64,000 bases of DNA from Cygnus atratus (taxonomy: Eukaryota; Chordata; Aves; Anseriformes; Anatidae). The notes beneath the pieces are model-generated. The model was not told where the DNA came from. It ran no database searches and saw nothing but the letters and a program-made list of their open reading frames with translations. Both the position numbers and the translations under genes were made by a program. Positions 29,001-42,230 of this stretch are shown here, in pieces. The first letter of the stretch is position 1. Each line of letters starts with the position of its first letter. The stretch spans positions 5,574,001 through 5,638,000 of the forward strand of contig NC_066375.1 of assembly GCF_013377495.2 (NCBI RefSeq). The letters are read 5' to 3'.

Positions 29001-32000
29001 GGCTGACACCAGGAATCTCCTAACGCACCGTCCCTGTCTCAAAAGATCACTTAGGTGTAGTAGTGGCAGCATCTGTCAGCACCTGTGTGAAGATAAAGTG
29101 GCAGCTGGCAGCCTGCCTGCCTTTTTTTGCTTGTTTTGTTTCTTACCCCTGATTCAGGAGGAGCACATCTCTCTCCCCTTAGCACGAGGGGAGCCTCAGA
29201 GCAGGGCACTGAGGCCCCTGAAGTCTGCGGGAGTTGGCGGCGCAGCTCCCTGAGGAGCCCAGGCCGCCAGGCGGGGGAGCCAGCACCGTGGTGCAGCCCC
29301 AGCTCGCTAAAATGGCGGCGGCCTCGCGAGCACCGCGAGAGGCGCGGGGCGGGAGGCGGGGTTGCCGTGGTAACGCAGGAGCCATGGGGCCTGGCGTCGG
29401 GGGCAGCCCCTGCCCCGCAGGTAGGGCTGGGGGCGGCAGGGCCGGGGATGGTGGGGGCTCCCCCGGTGCTGGGGCTCCCCAGGCCGCTGTGGTTCTCCCG
29501 CCGTCTTCGGTTCTGGAGTTCCGCGGTCGTGCGGTGAGGGGGGGGCTCCCCAGCGACTCCGGAGCCGCTCACCTCAGCAAGATGGAGGCCGAGATGGGGA
29601 GACAGTGCTCCCCGCAGCGCCGGGAGGGGGCAGGAGGAGCGTGTTACTGAAAGAAATAAAAATAGGAAACGCTTTTCTTTTTTCACCCCTGTCCCCGCCG
29701 CCCAGGTGTGCGATACCACGCCATGGAGGAGCGCACCAACCTGATGAACATGATGAAGCTCAGTATCAAAACCCTCATCCAGTCGGCCCTCAGCCTGGGC
29801 CGCACGCTGGACTCGGACTTCCCTCCCTTGCAGCAGTTCTTCGTGGTGCTGGAGCACTGCCTCAAGCACGGCCTGAAAGGTGGGCACCCACTCCCCTGTG
29901 GTCTGGCTGCCACGCTGAGGAGAGGCAGATAACTGGGTCTGTGTCGTGTCTCCGGTGTGACTTCTTGTGCCATTAACATCAGGTGCATACGGTGAACCGT
30001 GCTAGGCAGCCTTCCCAATTATAACTGTGTTTTTACCCTCTGGTATATGCCATGCCTCCTAAACCGTCAAAGTATTTTTGATGCCCCATTAGGAGCTGGT
30101 AAGGTGAAGTAAAATGTGGACTAAGATTTCTGATTCTGGGTTGGAGCTGGAAGCCTGTCGGTTCTCATCACAAACTTCTCTGTATACTCCCTTAGTGAAG
30201 AAGACCTTTATTGGACAGAACAAGTCGTTCTTTGGTCCTTTGGAGCTTGTGGAAAAACTTTGTCCTGAAGCATCAGATATAGCGACTAGTGTTAAAAATC
30301 TGCCAGAGTTGAAGTAAGTTGATTGTTGGGGATTATGTGTTTCACTTACACTGCTGGGTAAAAGAATCCTTTGGATAGTCTCTTGCATTCAGTAATGAGA
30401 TCTTTTTCCCAAAGAGAAAAATAGGGTCTGTAGGAGGCTTTGACTTCTCCAGGAGATAAGAAATATCTCAAAATATTCAGTGCTTCTGATTTAAGCAATG
30501 CTGTCCAATTAAAAACAGTATTTGGAAACTTCTGTGAGCTTGCTAAAAATAGCTGTAGTCTTCAGCTTTTTTTTTCCTTGTTTCCATCGCTTTTATGGCT
30601 GTGTCTAACATTGTGCATGTTTGTATTTCATTTAGATAATTTGGGATAATGAAGGGACTAGTGTTATGTTAAGAATGCATGAACAGCTGGGTTGTAATGC
30701 TAGTTGAAAATATGTAAAATCTGCATAAACTGGAAAGATCTACAATGTACTTTTCCTTCATGGAAGCAATGGGATGTACTCAAATGCTTCTCTGTTCTGG
30801 AGACGTTTTATTTCCCCTGGGATTTCTTTTTTTTAGTAAATAACTACCTTTGTCTTTCTTCATAGAGAGGATTTTGAATTGCACAGATGTGCTTAAACTT
30901 TTTATTTTTACCAAAACATGCAGTGTTTTATTTTAGGACTGCTGTGGGAAGAGGACGGGCTTGGCTTTACCTGGCACTCATGCAAAAGAAGTTGGCAGAT
31001 TATCTCAAAGTGCTCTTGGACCACAAGCATCTATTAAGGTAACAGTACAGACACACGTACGTTGTATTCACTGAATGTACTTGGATTGCTGTGGTAGGAG
31101 GTCATTAATTGACCAGCTGAACTTTAAGCTTCTTCTTGCAACCTGCAGAGGAACAAGTTGTTCGTTGTTTTTGCAGTGCACCTACAGTCGCAAGTTTTTT
31201 CTGTGAACATTCAGCATCTTCTGCCTTGCACAGTAAATTAGTAAGGGACTGATTAGCTGAGCTTTATAAGGACTACATTACTATTTAAATTATTTCAGTG
31301 ATAGAAGTACCATTAAAATTACGATGTGCAGTGATGCCTTATAATATTTCTTCTAGTGAATTTTACGAGCCTGATGCGTTGATGATGGAGGAAGAAGGAG
31401 CAGTCATTGTGGGTCTGTTAGTTGGACTGAATGTTATTGATGCAAACCTTTGCTTGAAAGGAGAAGACTTGGATTCCCAGGTGAAGATTAAGTTTAAATA
31501 CGATCAGTTCTTTAAAGACTTCAGTAGAATTAAGCACATCCATAAATGTTCTACTGAGATGGGTCCAGAATTTCTAAATCTGTTCTGCAGCCAGGGTTTG
31601 TCATTTGAAGTGGACATATGAATGCCTTATGAGAAATCAAACATTAGATGAGCTGAGATAATTACATGAGATACATTGTCAAGATCAGTCTGCTAAGAGC
31701 TATGGGAGGTTTCATTTTGGGTGTGTTGGGGTTTTCTTTCGGTTTGGGGGTGTTGGGGGGGTGATATCCCATATGTCTGCTGCTTTAATGAAACAGACCA
31801 GGAGTTTAAGGAATGTTTTGAGATATTTGTGGCCCAAGCAAATGAATGGCATTTTTGTTTAATGTAATGTTACGTTGACCTCTGCATAACTTATTGTATC
31901 GTGTAATTCAATACTATGTCCTGTTTCAGCCAGTCTGTTTTGTTTTTAAATTACCCAAATTTTGACAAAATGGGTCAGTAGCATTGCAGAAGTCTAACCT

Positions 32001-35000
32001 TCTTTCTGTGCTAGAAGTTAAAAATGTATGTGGCTGTAATTTAATTCTTATTAACCTTTTTCTTCTTTAAGAGAGACTGTTGCAGAAGTTGTTGAAATTA
32101 CATTGCCTGTTCTAGAAAATATGAACATGGCTAGCTATTAATCTCTTTAACAAAATCAGAGAATTATTTAAATGTCAGGTCCCTGTAAGAAGATACTGTG
32201 TTTGCTTGTAGAAGGCCTGATTTAAGATGTTTTGTTTTCACTTGGTGGGTGAAGACAGGAATGTCCTGTGTAGAGGCTCATCACATTTCTCACACTGACA
32301 AGTACATAAGTATCCATCACTTCCAGTAGCAGTTTATAGAAATGCTGTCAAAACTAATAACTCCTGGGAAACCGAGCACACTGAATATAGTCATTTTGAT
32401 GTTTTTATGACAAACACTGACATGCAAGTTTGTTTCAGTTGTGAAGAATGTAGATTTTATCTGTCTTCCTAAACCTAAACTTTAGATTTTTACTCTTTTC
32501 CAAATATAAAGTAATGTCTGCTGCTACTCAAGAATTGCCCTGTGAAAGCCTGTTAATTATTAAGTATGTTTTTCAGGTTGGAGTGATTGATTTTTCCTTG
32601 TACCTGAAGGAAACGCAGGACAGTGATAGCAAACAGTACGTATTGTTAAGTTTTTCGAAGAACAAAGCTGTCAGATCTGTGGGAACGTGTCAGTGCTGGA
32701 GATCTCAAACTCTTTTTAACCATTCAAAAGAGAATCCTACATAGATTTGTTATCTAAATAAAAGCGTTGTAAAGGTTGAGTCCATGGCAATTTTAACAAT
32801 ACATGTGGGGAGTGTTCCAAGCCAGGACCAAATCAAGAACACACAATTTTAGGTAGTGTATTTCTTGATCTTTAGGAGATGTGATCTGCCTGGGCACCTT
32901 TTGTTAAGTGCTTTGTTTTTCTGCACTATTGCAGAAATGCTCTCAATTCAGTAGCTATTTCTGTGGGAGAGATCAGATACAGAGGAAAGAAAGACTTTTT
33001 ACTGAAGTGTTAGGTGAGGAATAGGCTGCAACTGTTAGTATTGCTGTATCTATAAGACGTGTAGTAGATAGAGACTTCATATAGTTTGTTTACTTCCTGT
33101 ACTTTAGAGCACTTTACTGTTTAGCTGTTGATGAGAAACAGCAATACAGGTATGAGATATGAATACATAAAATACAGGGAATATGTCCATGAGATGAGTG
33201 GTATCTGCAACCATTTTAGCTCTTCTTAAATGAAAGACTTGCCTTCTCATCCGTACTGTCCTTTGAAAGTTGTTACACTTCACATTGTACAAATGAGTGC
33301 TTAATTAGTTCACTTTTTTAATATTAAAAGCGTACTCCAGTTCTCTTCATTCTTCGTATGTTTGAAGGCGAAACAGAAATTGTCTTTAAATAAAACAATG
33401 TGCAAAAGTACGTACTTTCTAGAGCATCCAGATACTTTCACCCACCCCCAAGTTTAGGAAATATATTTTTTTTTTCCCAGGCTTAACATGTAATATAAAA
33501 TAAGTCTGTTAGAGAGGACATGTGATACAGCTTTCTAATGCTGTCCTTTTGCCTCTGAAATCATAATGGTATTCCAGTACTTTGCTTATCTTTGGGACAA
33601 AAAGTCTTCTTACTGCTTCCCAGTCTAGCTCAAACACAAGTACTTTTAGAAGAAAAAGAGAAAAGGTTTGCAAGTCTATACTGAAAATCCTAGTACAAAT
33701 TAACACTTTCAAATAAGGAGAATTATCTTCTCAATTAATAAATTCTCACTTTACAATTAGAGATGGAGGGATTACTGCTGTCCTTGACCAGAAGCATTAT
33801 GTAGAAGAACTTAACCGGCATCTAAGGTAGGATTTTCATCTATTCTAATGTATAAACACTCAGTTTTGCATTAGGACATTAAATGTCTTTGCCGTCAGTC
33901 ATGTAGATTCTTGTCTGATAATGAAACGCCTTTTCTGATTCCTTGCCAAAGACTTGCTTTCATTTTGTAATCTTACTCTTCTGGAGGCAAACATGACACA
34001 AAAACAAGTCTGTGTAAAAATAGTTGACCGTTTTGAGGCTTTCTAATGGTAAAAAGGAGATTTTGGAGATGAATTTGTGATAGAAGCATCTCGAAATTTG
34101 CTCTTTAGATGGAGATGTGTTCTGCTTACAAGAGACAACTGTCTTTCCTCTGTTCTGTTTTTTGTTTTTTTTTTTTTCCCCAGCTCACCGAAGTATTTTG
34201 CTGTTAGCAAATACAAGTATGGTTGTGGATAAGAATAAGTGTTGAACATTGACGCTTCATGTATTGTTTTTATGCATTTTTCCTTACTGCAGTTGCACAG
34301 TTGCCGATCTTCAGAACAAAATAGACTGTTTAGAGAAGACTAATTCAAAGCTGCAGGAAGAGGTTTGTGTCTGGCTGTTAAATATTTCTTAGCTCTCTTC
34401 TGTTAGAGGTAAAACACCTGAAGAATTCACCATAGGCTTAAACTGTTTCAACTGATACTAGTGTAGTACGGAGGATTGATAGGGCTAGCGAGAGTTGGGA
34501 CACGTGGCCAGCTCTGCGGAAAGGTCTTGTGTTATGTTAGTAATTAAAATGCTTTTGGATACTTACTTGTTGGACTGGTTTCCTTAATCAAGGTGTTTTT
34601 CTTGCAGGGATTTCTCCACCCCAAAATAATCATATCACTAATGAAAACGATTTGTCCCTCTTCTCCCTGCTCACACACTTGTATATTATTTGTCATGTGA
34701 GAAATAGAAGTCCAAAAAAAAAAAATCCCCAGTTTCTGGGAAGAATGAAAAGCTCAAGAGGGAAAGTGAGAACTAATTAACTTTAGAATTCATCCTGATG
34801 TTGCATGCTTGTACATTGAAAAAAAAATATACATATGTTCTTCTCATAGCTGGCAGCAGCAACTGACCGAATTGGATCTCTTCAGGAAGAGCAGCAGCAG
34901 TTAAAACAACAAAACGAATTAATTCGTGAACGGAGTGAAAAAAGTGTAGAGGTAGGACAATGATTTAAAGGTGGGGATCCTTAAAATAAGCAAGCTCTCT

Positions 35001-38000
35001 TGTTCAACTGGAGTTAGTGCTCTTGAAGGAGCTTTGAACTGGAATGCTAAGTACCACTGTTTAGCACACTACTGTAAATCGCTGTTTATTATAATATGCA
35101 CATATATTGGATTTTGCTGTTCTCTGCTACAGACTTAAATATGTGTTTGCAGAAGGGAGACAGCAATAGAAATGTTAGAATGGTTTCTTGCTATTTTTAC
35201 TCTTTGAAATTTCTGTTTATTAATGTTGGCTAGATTTTAATCATAAAGTGGTAGGATTTTGCTTGAAGTAGCACGTTCATTCTTGTGTGAAACTGTTTCT
35301 GAGGTACACTTAAATTATATAGCTTTGTAGCCTTATGTGGCTTTTGCTGATGTTTCTTACAGGTAACAAAAGAGGATACAAAAGTAGAATTGGATACTTA
35401 CAGGCAGTCACGGCAGGGTCTTGATGAAATGTACAGTGATGTCTGGAAGCAGTTGAAAGAAGAAAAAAAGATCAGGCTGGTAAGGAAACTTCCTTATAGA
35501 AAGGAAAATGAAAGATCCAGGACTGTGTACATTAAAGTAGCATTACAAATATAAGATATATGCTGTGCGCTTCTTGAAACTATTCAGAATTCATAATGGG
35601 TTTATAAGCAAGATGCTGGACATAGATCACTTACAGTGTCTGTAAAGAACTGGAAATCTGGGCTTTTGGAATGCTGAGAGTAAAAGGTCTTCCCCTGTTT
35701 AAAAATTTACTGGGATTAGTACAGAAGAGGCTAAGATAAAAACAAAAAGAAATGTAACTGTGTTTATGGAGGAAAATACGGTATATGGACAAGGGTCACT
35801 TCCACAGTGAACTGCCAGTTAGTGACTGGTAAAGAGACTGACAAGGCTTGCTGTGTAGGTTTATATGGATTTTGGAAATGCTTATCTGTGGCACATGGCT
35901 ACGTAATAGTAACTAGGAAATCTGTTTGTAAGGAACTAGAGAAAGAGTTGGAGCTACAGATTGGAATGAAAACAGAAATGGAAATTGCCATGAAACTTCT
36001 GGAAAAAGATACTCATGAAAAACAAGACACCCTGGTTGCGCTTCGTCAGCAGTTAGAAGAAGTGAAAGCTATTAACTTGCAGATGTTTCACAAATCTCAG
36101 GTACGTACGTAGTGGTGAGTAGAAAGCAGCTGGAGTGGTGGCCTTCTCATGCTGATCGTTCACAAGGTGTGCGTATGCACTTACGTGCATCTGAAGTAAT
36201 AGATGCAGCGACTTTCTCAGGAATATCTATTTTAGAACTGGGGAAGGAATTGTTTATTTTTTTATTATGTTTCATTGTTATGAGATTAGCTATGTTTGGA
36301 AAGAAAGGGACTTTCCTTGAGAATGCTGTGTAGTGTGCTATAGGATCATCCAGGAAATGCTGAAAGAGTTAGGAAAAGGAGGAGAGCTCTCACAGGGAAG
36401 AAGGTGGTTTTAAGGGTCTTTGTTTTAGCCACTGAAGTCTTTAAAAAATGTAGTCACTTAATACAGCCAAGAACTGTTTTGCTTCTTCTTCCCATCTGTG
36501 TTGTCTTGCTTTTCACTTAACAGTTTACCATAGAAACCAACAACAAGCTTCTCTAAACCAATAGAAAATTGTTATTTTTGTCTAATTTCTGGAGTCTGTA
36601 TCCAAATGGTCAACTGAGTGCTGTAGCTAGTGAAAAGGCGATGCTGGATTTGAGAAGGGAGGAGCTCTGTGGTCAGGACTGGTCATACACTTGTAGACAT
36701 TTCTACAAGGAAATAATGGAGTGGTAGTATTTGCACAAAATAGGCAGAGTTTGTGTCCATTAATGAAACAGGGGTTTAACTACACTTCCCCTCCCATCTC
36801 TGGTGCCGGAAGTCCAAAGGTGATTTCTCTCCATTTTTATGGACTGTTTCCTGATGTTTATTCAGGCTTTTTCCAGGCCTTTGCCTCCTTCACAGATGCA
36901 CATAAACTTGCAGAGCAATGGCCAGTGAAACCCCAGTGCTGAAGTATGCCTTTGCTTTGAAAAGCAGAATTTACTTGATGTGAAAAATGCTTTTCTTTGC
37001 TTCCTAGTTCCCCACCCTTTAAGTGCAGCTGTTTCATTCAAATTGTAATAGTAACATAATCGATATACTTATCCTTACGATATAATGTGACAATTTTCTT
37101 CTTCAGACTCCTTAAAAGATTTCTGGCTTGTAGCTGATCTCATGAGTCAGAGTTTAGTACACTAAAGTGTTTTTCTGAACAAAGCAAGTCGAGGAGTGTC
37201 TGCTCTGTCATTATCAGCATTTTGTTTGTACGTTCCATTTAGACATAGGCACGGTTTGTAACAAGATAAACAGTCTTTATCTAGCGACTGACTTTCATTA
37301 AGCCCTGACACTGTGCTTTACAAACTGTCTTACCTGCAGTATCTATTCACTTTATTCCTGCAGAATGCAGAGTGTTCATTACAACAGAAAACAGAAGCAA
37401 TATCTTCCTTTGAAGAAAAAACAAATGAGATGATGTCTTCTATGAAACAAATGGAAGAAAGGTACTTACAAGCTCAACACCACTCATGTCAGTAGAAAGG
37501 TTCCTTTATAGAATGACCTTGTATTTCTCCATATAACACTATCAGTTATGTCTCCTATAGATATGTGGGTATGCATGCTAGCGTGATGTTCTTTTTTTTT
37601 TCTCCCCATTATCACTCTGTACTTGTCTGTTCCCTTTTCCCAGGCAAACACGCACATAGTCGACTCATTTGAAAATCATAGCTCTTTTCATAGCAGACTG
37701 TTTAAAAATGTGTTGACATTAGATAAGGAACAGCTATGACTCTTGATTTTGTGTTTTGCAGAAACAGTTTTTTTCAAAAACTCAGTTGTCCTCCGCAAGT
37801 ATCTTCAGGTTTAGCTTTCTGTAAAATGTTCCTTACTTTGTAGATTGCAGCATGCAGAAAAGGCAAGGCAAGCTGCAGAAGAAAGATGCAACAAGATGAA
37901 GCAAGAGCTTGCTGGCAGGCTTGACACTTGTCGGCAACAGATGTCCCAGCTGGACAGCAAATGGTATTTCATCAGTGTTTTTTTGTTGGTTGTTTGTTTT

Positions 38001-40759
38001 TGTTTGTTTACTTTTTTTTTTTTTTGTTTTTGTTGTTTTTTTCCCCTTCTACCATTTCTTTAAGAAGTGCTATCCTTAAATACCATAGGATATTTTCTGC
38101 TGTAGGGTTTCTCAGAACCAATTATTTTTAAATAGCTCAACGCTGGAGAAGGAGTTAAAATCTGAAAAGGAACAGAGACAAACTTTGCAAAGAGAACTAC
38201 ACCAAGAGAAGGATGCTACCTCTCTGCTTAAAACAGAATTGGAACAAATGGAGGGACTGAAAAAGGTATGCATAGTGCAAACATGCCCAGTTCAGAATTA
38301 AAGCTTTTTTGAAATGAAATTGAAATGAATGCAATGCTTGCATCTGTAGCAGATTAGTTGTTTCTGTACCATGTTCATCGTCTGAGTGGTTTCGAAAGCT
38401 TGGCTGATGTAATACAAGTCTGCACATGAAATGCCAAGAGAAGGAACTTGGAGCAGTACAGGACTCAGGCAATTAAAACAGCTTAGCTAGAGATGGCTGA
38501 GGAGGTTGCTATCTGAGCTGCCTTAGCTACGAGTGCCTGAGCCACTTAGCAGTCAGCCAGATGAAGAAGGGGACAAACACCTCAGCAGCTGCCCCATGGT
38601 GGGATAGCCCTGCTCGTGGGAAATGGCAGGTTCAGAGCTTTCAGTGACTCTGTAAGAATAAGAACACGTTTTCAAGCATTCAAACCAAATGAGTGAGATG
38701 TTTTGTTTTTAACATGACGGTTCTTATGAACCTAAAAAGAACTTACTCCTGTGTATCTAGCAGTTTAGAGACTGAAGGCACAATTGCACATCAATATCTG
38801 TCTATATGCTTGTGTGTGGCATAGGACTGCTGCAGTCTAGCTTTGTTCAAGGATGGTTAAAGCCTGAAAATTTTCCTCTCTCACTGGTAAACATGATTAA
38901 ATGAATTCATTGTATGCTGTACAAGAATCCATTGGTAGTTCACTCATGTAATGCTAAAAATAAAGCCTTAGAATTAGGTAGCTTTGTAAAGGAACTTATG
39001 CTTGTGAAATGCTTGGGTATTTGGGTAGACTATGTTATGGATCAGACTTGGCACATGAACTTGATTTTATGCTTAATTTTACAGGAACTGAGAAAACTGC
39101 AAGATGAGAAGCAGCAGTTAGAGAAAGTCTGTGAAGAACAGGAGCAAGCTCTTCAAGAAATGGGACTTCATCTCAGCCAGTAAGTTCTAGGAGTCAGACT
39201 ACAGGAGGTGATGTGACTTGGGGGATAGTGTATCAAACTAATACAAATAATTCTAAAACACATCCAGTTATATGAGAATTTTAGGAGGAAATTACTATAC
39301 CCAGGGAAGCTAAACAGCCACGAAGTAAAAGTGAGGGAAGATCCTTGCATGAGTAAGCTAGCTGAGATGAGAAACTACAGTAAATGGGAAACTACGGTTC
39401 TTAGCGTAGAACTCTGCTTTTTCCATATTGCTTCTGAATACACTGAAAATGGGGGTTTTACCCCAAGGTGACAGTGTTTCCTGGTGATACCAAGTGGTTC
39501 AGAGCTGTAACAGTGAGCTGACTGAAAAAGAGTTTAGATTCAGTGGTTGGACAGTGGAATGGCAGGTAAAATTCAACAAAGCAAAATGGAAAGTCATGGA
39601 GAGGGAGTAATTTTTTATTTTTTTTTCTCAGATCTAAGCTGAAGATGGAAGATATTAAAGAAGTAAATAAAGCACTAAAGGTACTCTATCACATGGATAT
39701 TTTCACTAAACATGCATTTCACTTAAAACCTCAAATTTCACCACAGTTAACTCCTAATTTATTTTATCCTATGTTAAAAAGATGGCTTTTGAAAAATACC
39801 AACAATTGGTTGGCAAACTGCTTCTGAACTTTATTTTTATAAATTTATTTTTATCTGTACTGATGGCTTTGTTCCAATTTCATAGGGTCATACCTGGCTG
39901 AAGGATGATGAAGCAACACACTGCAAGCAATGCGAAAAGGAGTTCTCTATCTCAAGAAGAAAGGTAGTGTTGCTCAGGGGGTTTCTTCTCCTTTTCTCTC
40001 AGAAAACAGATGATGCGTGCTGTTGCCTAGTTTGCTAAAGAAAACTGACGCTGCTTCAGTGCCACATCTTGTTTTCAGGAATTCTAGTTACCATACCAAC
40101 AGGAAGTCTTTGAAAAGACAGCTTAAACAGCTGTGTGTTCTGCTTGGGCCCTTTCCTTGGTAGGGAGTTGGTGTGAGCTGTGTCCCCTATGGTGTGGTTC
40201 CCCATACAGTTCTCTGAACCGCACGTGAGGCGGACAGGAGCACTCTGACAGGCCGTGCTCAGCGCCTTTCAGGCGCAGGGAACCTCCTGCTCCTGCAGGG
40301 GGAACCTGGCCGCCTGAGCGGGGCATTTCCTCTGTGTAGAGCAGGGCTTGTGCCCCCTGCCCTCTGGGACGTTTGGTCCAGGGTGTGCCAGAGCAGCCAG
40401 GGAGCACCAGCGCGGCCCCGCAGTACCTAAGGGAAGCTGCGCTGGGTACAGACCTTGCTGCTCGATGCTGAGCTCTCTGTGCAGGAGGAAACTGCTGTGA
40501 GGGGTGGGCTGGGAACTGGAGGATGTTAGTGGACTCTGAAGGCTTTTCTGAGGTTTATGTCCTCAGTATGCTTATTATTTAGGCAGTTGTTCTTACTTTA
40601 GCTCTTTGTTTGTAGCATCACTGCAGAAACTGCGGGGACATCTTCTGCAACACTTGTTCCAGCAATGAACTTGCACTGCCATCATATCCTAAACCTGTCC
40701 GTGTCTGTGATACTTGTCACACCTTACTACTTCAGCGGTGCTCATCTAATTCCTCCTAA
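26081..40759 (+). CDS. RUFY1: RUN and FYVE domain-containing protein 1 (early endosome tether)
   Basis: RUFY1 (Rabip4) is known to bind PI3P and Rab4/Rab14 on early endosomes and to act in cargo recycling. Coding exons: 26081-26351, 29706-29879, 30196-30313, 30937-31038, 31357-31480, 32577-32644, 33761-33826, 34293-34362, 34850-34951, 35363-35479, 35933-36100, 37364-37461, 37844-37963, 38136-38265, 39085-39179, 39632-39680, 39886-39963, 40616-40759. All have GT-AG borders and compatible phases and sum to 697 codons plus stop (human about 708). Exon 1 carries the family N-terminus (EDFEIIDKNQIP, WSAPILSLAKKA). The RUN domain is about residues 105-260 (LQQFFVVLEHCLKHGLK, KSFFGPLELVEKLCPEA). A long coiled coil covers about 300-620. 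The FYVE finger is about 628-690, with CX2C pairs and RRKHHCRNC at about 648-656. No frameshift or premature stop was found. It is nearest to RUFY1 rather than RUFY2 through SFIGQNK-like and ATDRI-like stretches. Confidence 0.95.
29361..29374 (+). promoter_or_regulatory. RFX-family X-box
   Basis: gttgccgtggtaac matches the palindromic X-box form GTNRCC-N2-RGYAAC bound by RFX factors. It lies 10 bp upstream of the alternative RUFY1 ATG. Confidence 0.7.
29384..29420 (+). CDS. RUFY1: Alternative first coding exon of RUFY1
   Basis: ATG opens a 12-codon frame (MGPGVGGSPCPA plus one base) ending at a cag|gtaggg donor. It leaves phase 1, exactly like the exon at 26081-26351. Joining to the exon at 29706 therefore stays in frame and gives G-V-R-Y-H-A-M-E-E-R at the junction. 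The product would lack the first 90 residues but keep the RUN domain, coiled coil and FYVE finger. Shorter RUFY1 isoforms starting just before the RUN domain are known in mammals. The splice itself is inferred. Confidence 0.6.
40616..40759 (+). CDS. RUFY1: RUFY1 terminal exon, second half of the FYVE zinc finger
   Basis: Begins HHCRNCGDIFCNTC after a tgtag acceptor and ends SSNSS-stop. With exon 39886-39963 (WLKDDEATHC, CEKEFSISRRK) it supplies the eight zinc ligands and the basic PI3P-binding patch R(R/K)HHCR. All expected cysteines are present. Confidence 0.93.
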   Translation, partial: HHCRNCGDIFCNTCSSNELALPSYPKPVRVCDTCHTLLLQRCSSNSS

Positions 40760-41319
40760 GGCTTTGGTGACCTCCAAGGGACCACTTTAGCATTGGAAAA
40801 GTAGCCATTATTTTTTTAATTGTGAATTCCAGGCACCTTCTGTGCAGCACTGTCTGCTCTCTAGTATTTTCCACTGTTGGATAGGTCAGTGTAAAAGAAT
40901 GTAGGGATTAATTATGCAAGCTAATCTTTCTCTAACTGGAATTACTGAGAAAAATTATCATGTAATATCCATTAAAGTTCTATTTGAAATTAAAATGCAC
41001 ACTTACTTTCCAATTTTTATAGACAAGGTATTTGTACTAAAATTTATATATGGCATTTCTACGGTTATACCTAATCCCTCTAAAAGCTGTTTTTTCTGCA
41101 CATTAACTTCACTTCCTCTGTGTTCAGTGTAGGTGTTCCTGTTTGTTATACTGGCTACTGTACAGTTTTGTATTTGTGCTGAGGAATGTCCGTTTATGAA
41201 TTACCTATGGAAAGAGCTTTATCCGTGTAAATGAATGTGCCTTCAGTATACTTCCTAGTCAAAAACTGCAACTTAACACTTGTTCTGAAATGGCTGTGAG
41301 CACAGTATGGTAGCTGCAC

Positions 41320-41325
41320 AATAAA
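41320..41325 (+). terminator. RUFY1: RUFY1 polyadenylation signal
   Basis: A canonical AATAAA lies about 560 bp after the RUFY1 stop. It is the first strong signal after the stop, so the 3' end is expected near 41340. Confidence 0.8.
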
Positions 41326-41340
41326 GCCTTTTGCAAAAAC

Positions 41341-42205
41341 TGAAAATAACTGAAGTTCTAATTTTTAAAAGCTGAGTCAGTCATGGCTCCTGGAGGAGAG
41401 TGGTCTTGTGCTGTGGTCAAAGGCTTTAAAATACGGAGACTGAACCACCTCTAGAATAACCATCAGCTCCAGCATGCTTAAATGAAGTATTCCCTTGGGA
41501 CAGGCTGCATAGAGCCAACACTGAGGAAGTAACTGCTGTTCTTCCAAGAGAGGAAGAAGTGAGCCCAGCATGTTGTGAACATATACCTGGGGCTGCTGTT
41601 TAGATTGTGTGCCTTCAGGAGCAAGTATGGTGCTGCCCTCTCTCACAATTCCATTAGTTACAGGTATCTGGAAATAGCTACCATGTCAGGGGAAGCTCCA
41701 GTGCTCACAGCTAGTAGTAGTCTTACACTGCTTATAAACCACATCTTTAAGCACAGTGTTTAACAAATTGAATTTATTGAAACATGGCTGCACTAAGCTT
41801 TAACGTCCATTGATCCAGCACCTTGGCTCTAAAGAACAGCATCACCTCCCAGCCACCTCCCAGCCCCCCTTTGCAGCTTTAAAATCACATCTCAAGCAGG
41901 TAAGGTTGCATAAGCTTGGTCATGTCACAGCCTTGTGGCATCCTGAACCCCCTTGGTGGCAGTTCAGCACCCACAGCAGTAGGTGGCAGTTTTCTTTCCT
42001 AACCCCACTTTTGGCTGAGAAACAATTGTCACTTTAATATCCCACAAGGCCAGCTTTCACATGGTAATTCTGGTTAGAAATAGTCACAATACTTCACAGC
42101 AGATGGATGTTAAGAGTACTGTGATCACTGACACCACAGAAGCAGTCACACTTCTGTATCTATCTATACCACAGAAGTTGAAGTTCAAGAAGAAATGAGT
42201 TCCAG
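41341..42205. other. Convergent intergenic spacer RUFY1/HNRNPH1
   Basis: About 0.9 kb separates the two poly(A) regions. Open frames here (for example 41377-41646 minus) have no recognisable content. A minus-strand AATAAA at 41773-41778 could serve as a distal HNRNPH1 poly(A) site. Confidence 0.55.
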
Positions 42206-42230
42206 TTTTTAAAAGGAAGATTTATTTAAC

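Larger units (their letters stand above)
29160..29625 (+). promoter_or_regulatory. RUFY1: CpG-island promoter inside RUFY1 intron 1
   Basis: A dense GC/CpG block sits in otherwise AT-rich intron. It holds a YY1-type site aaaatggcggc (29309-29319), a palindromic RFX X-box gttgccgtggtaac (29361-29374) and an ATG-containing exon with a good donor (29384-29420). The island is richer than the sequence around the annotated first exon at 26081. It may therefore be the main housekeeping promoter. Confidence 0.7.

Noticed and set aside
29051..29887. 278-codon open frame on the minus strand
   Set aside because: It is antisense to RUFY1 exon 2 and the CpG island; GC-rich sequence lacks stops, and the peptide is proline/arginine/glycine low complexity.
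32577..32639. RUFY1 exon 6 ending at the gtattg donor
   Set aside because: It puts the next exon out of frame; the donor 5 bases downstream keeps VLDQKHYVEELNRHL in frame.
35807..36112. Open frame starting before RUFY1 exon 11
   Set aside because: The first 40 or so codons are intron read-through; the real exon begins after the tgtaag acceptor at 35933.
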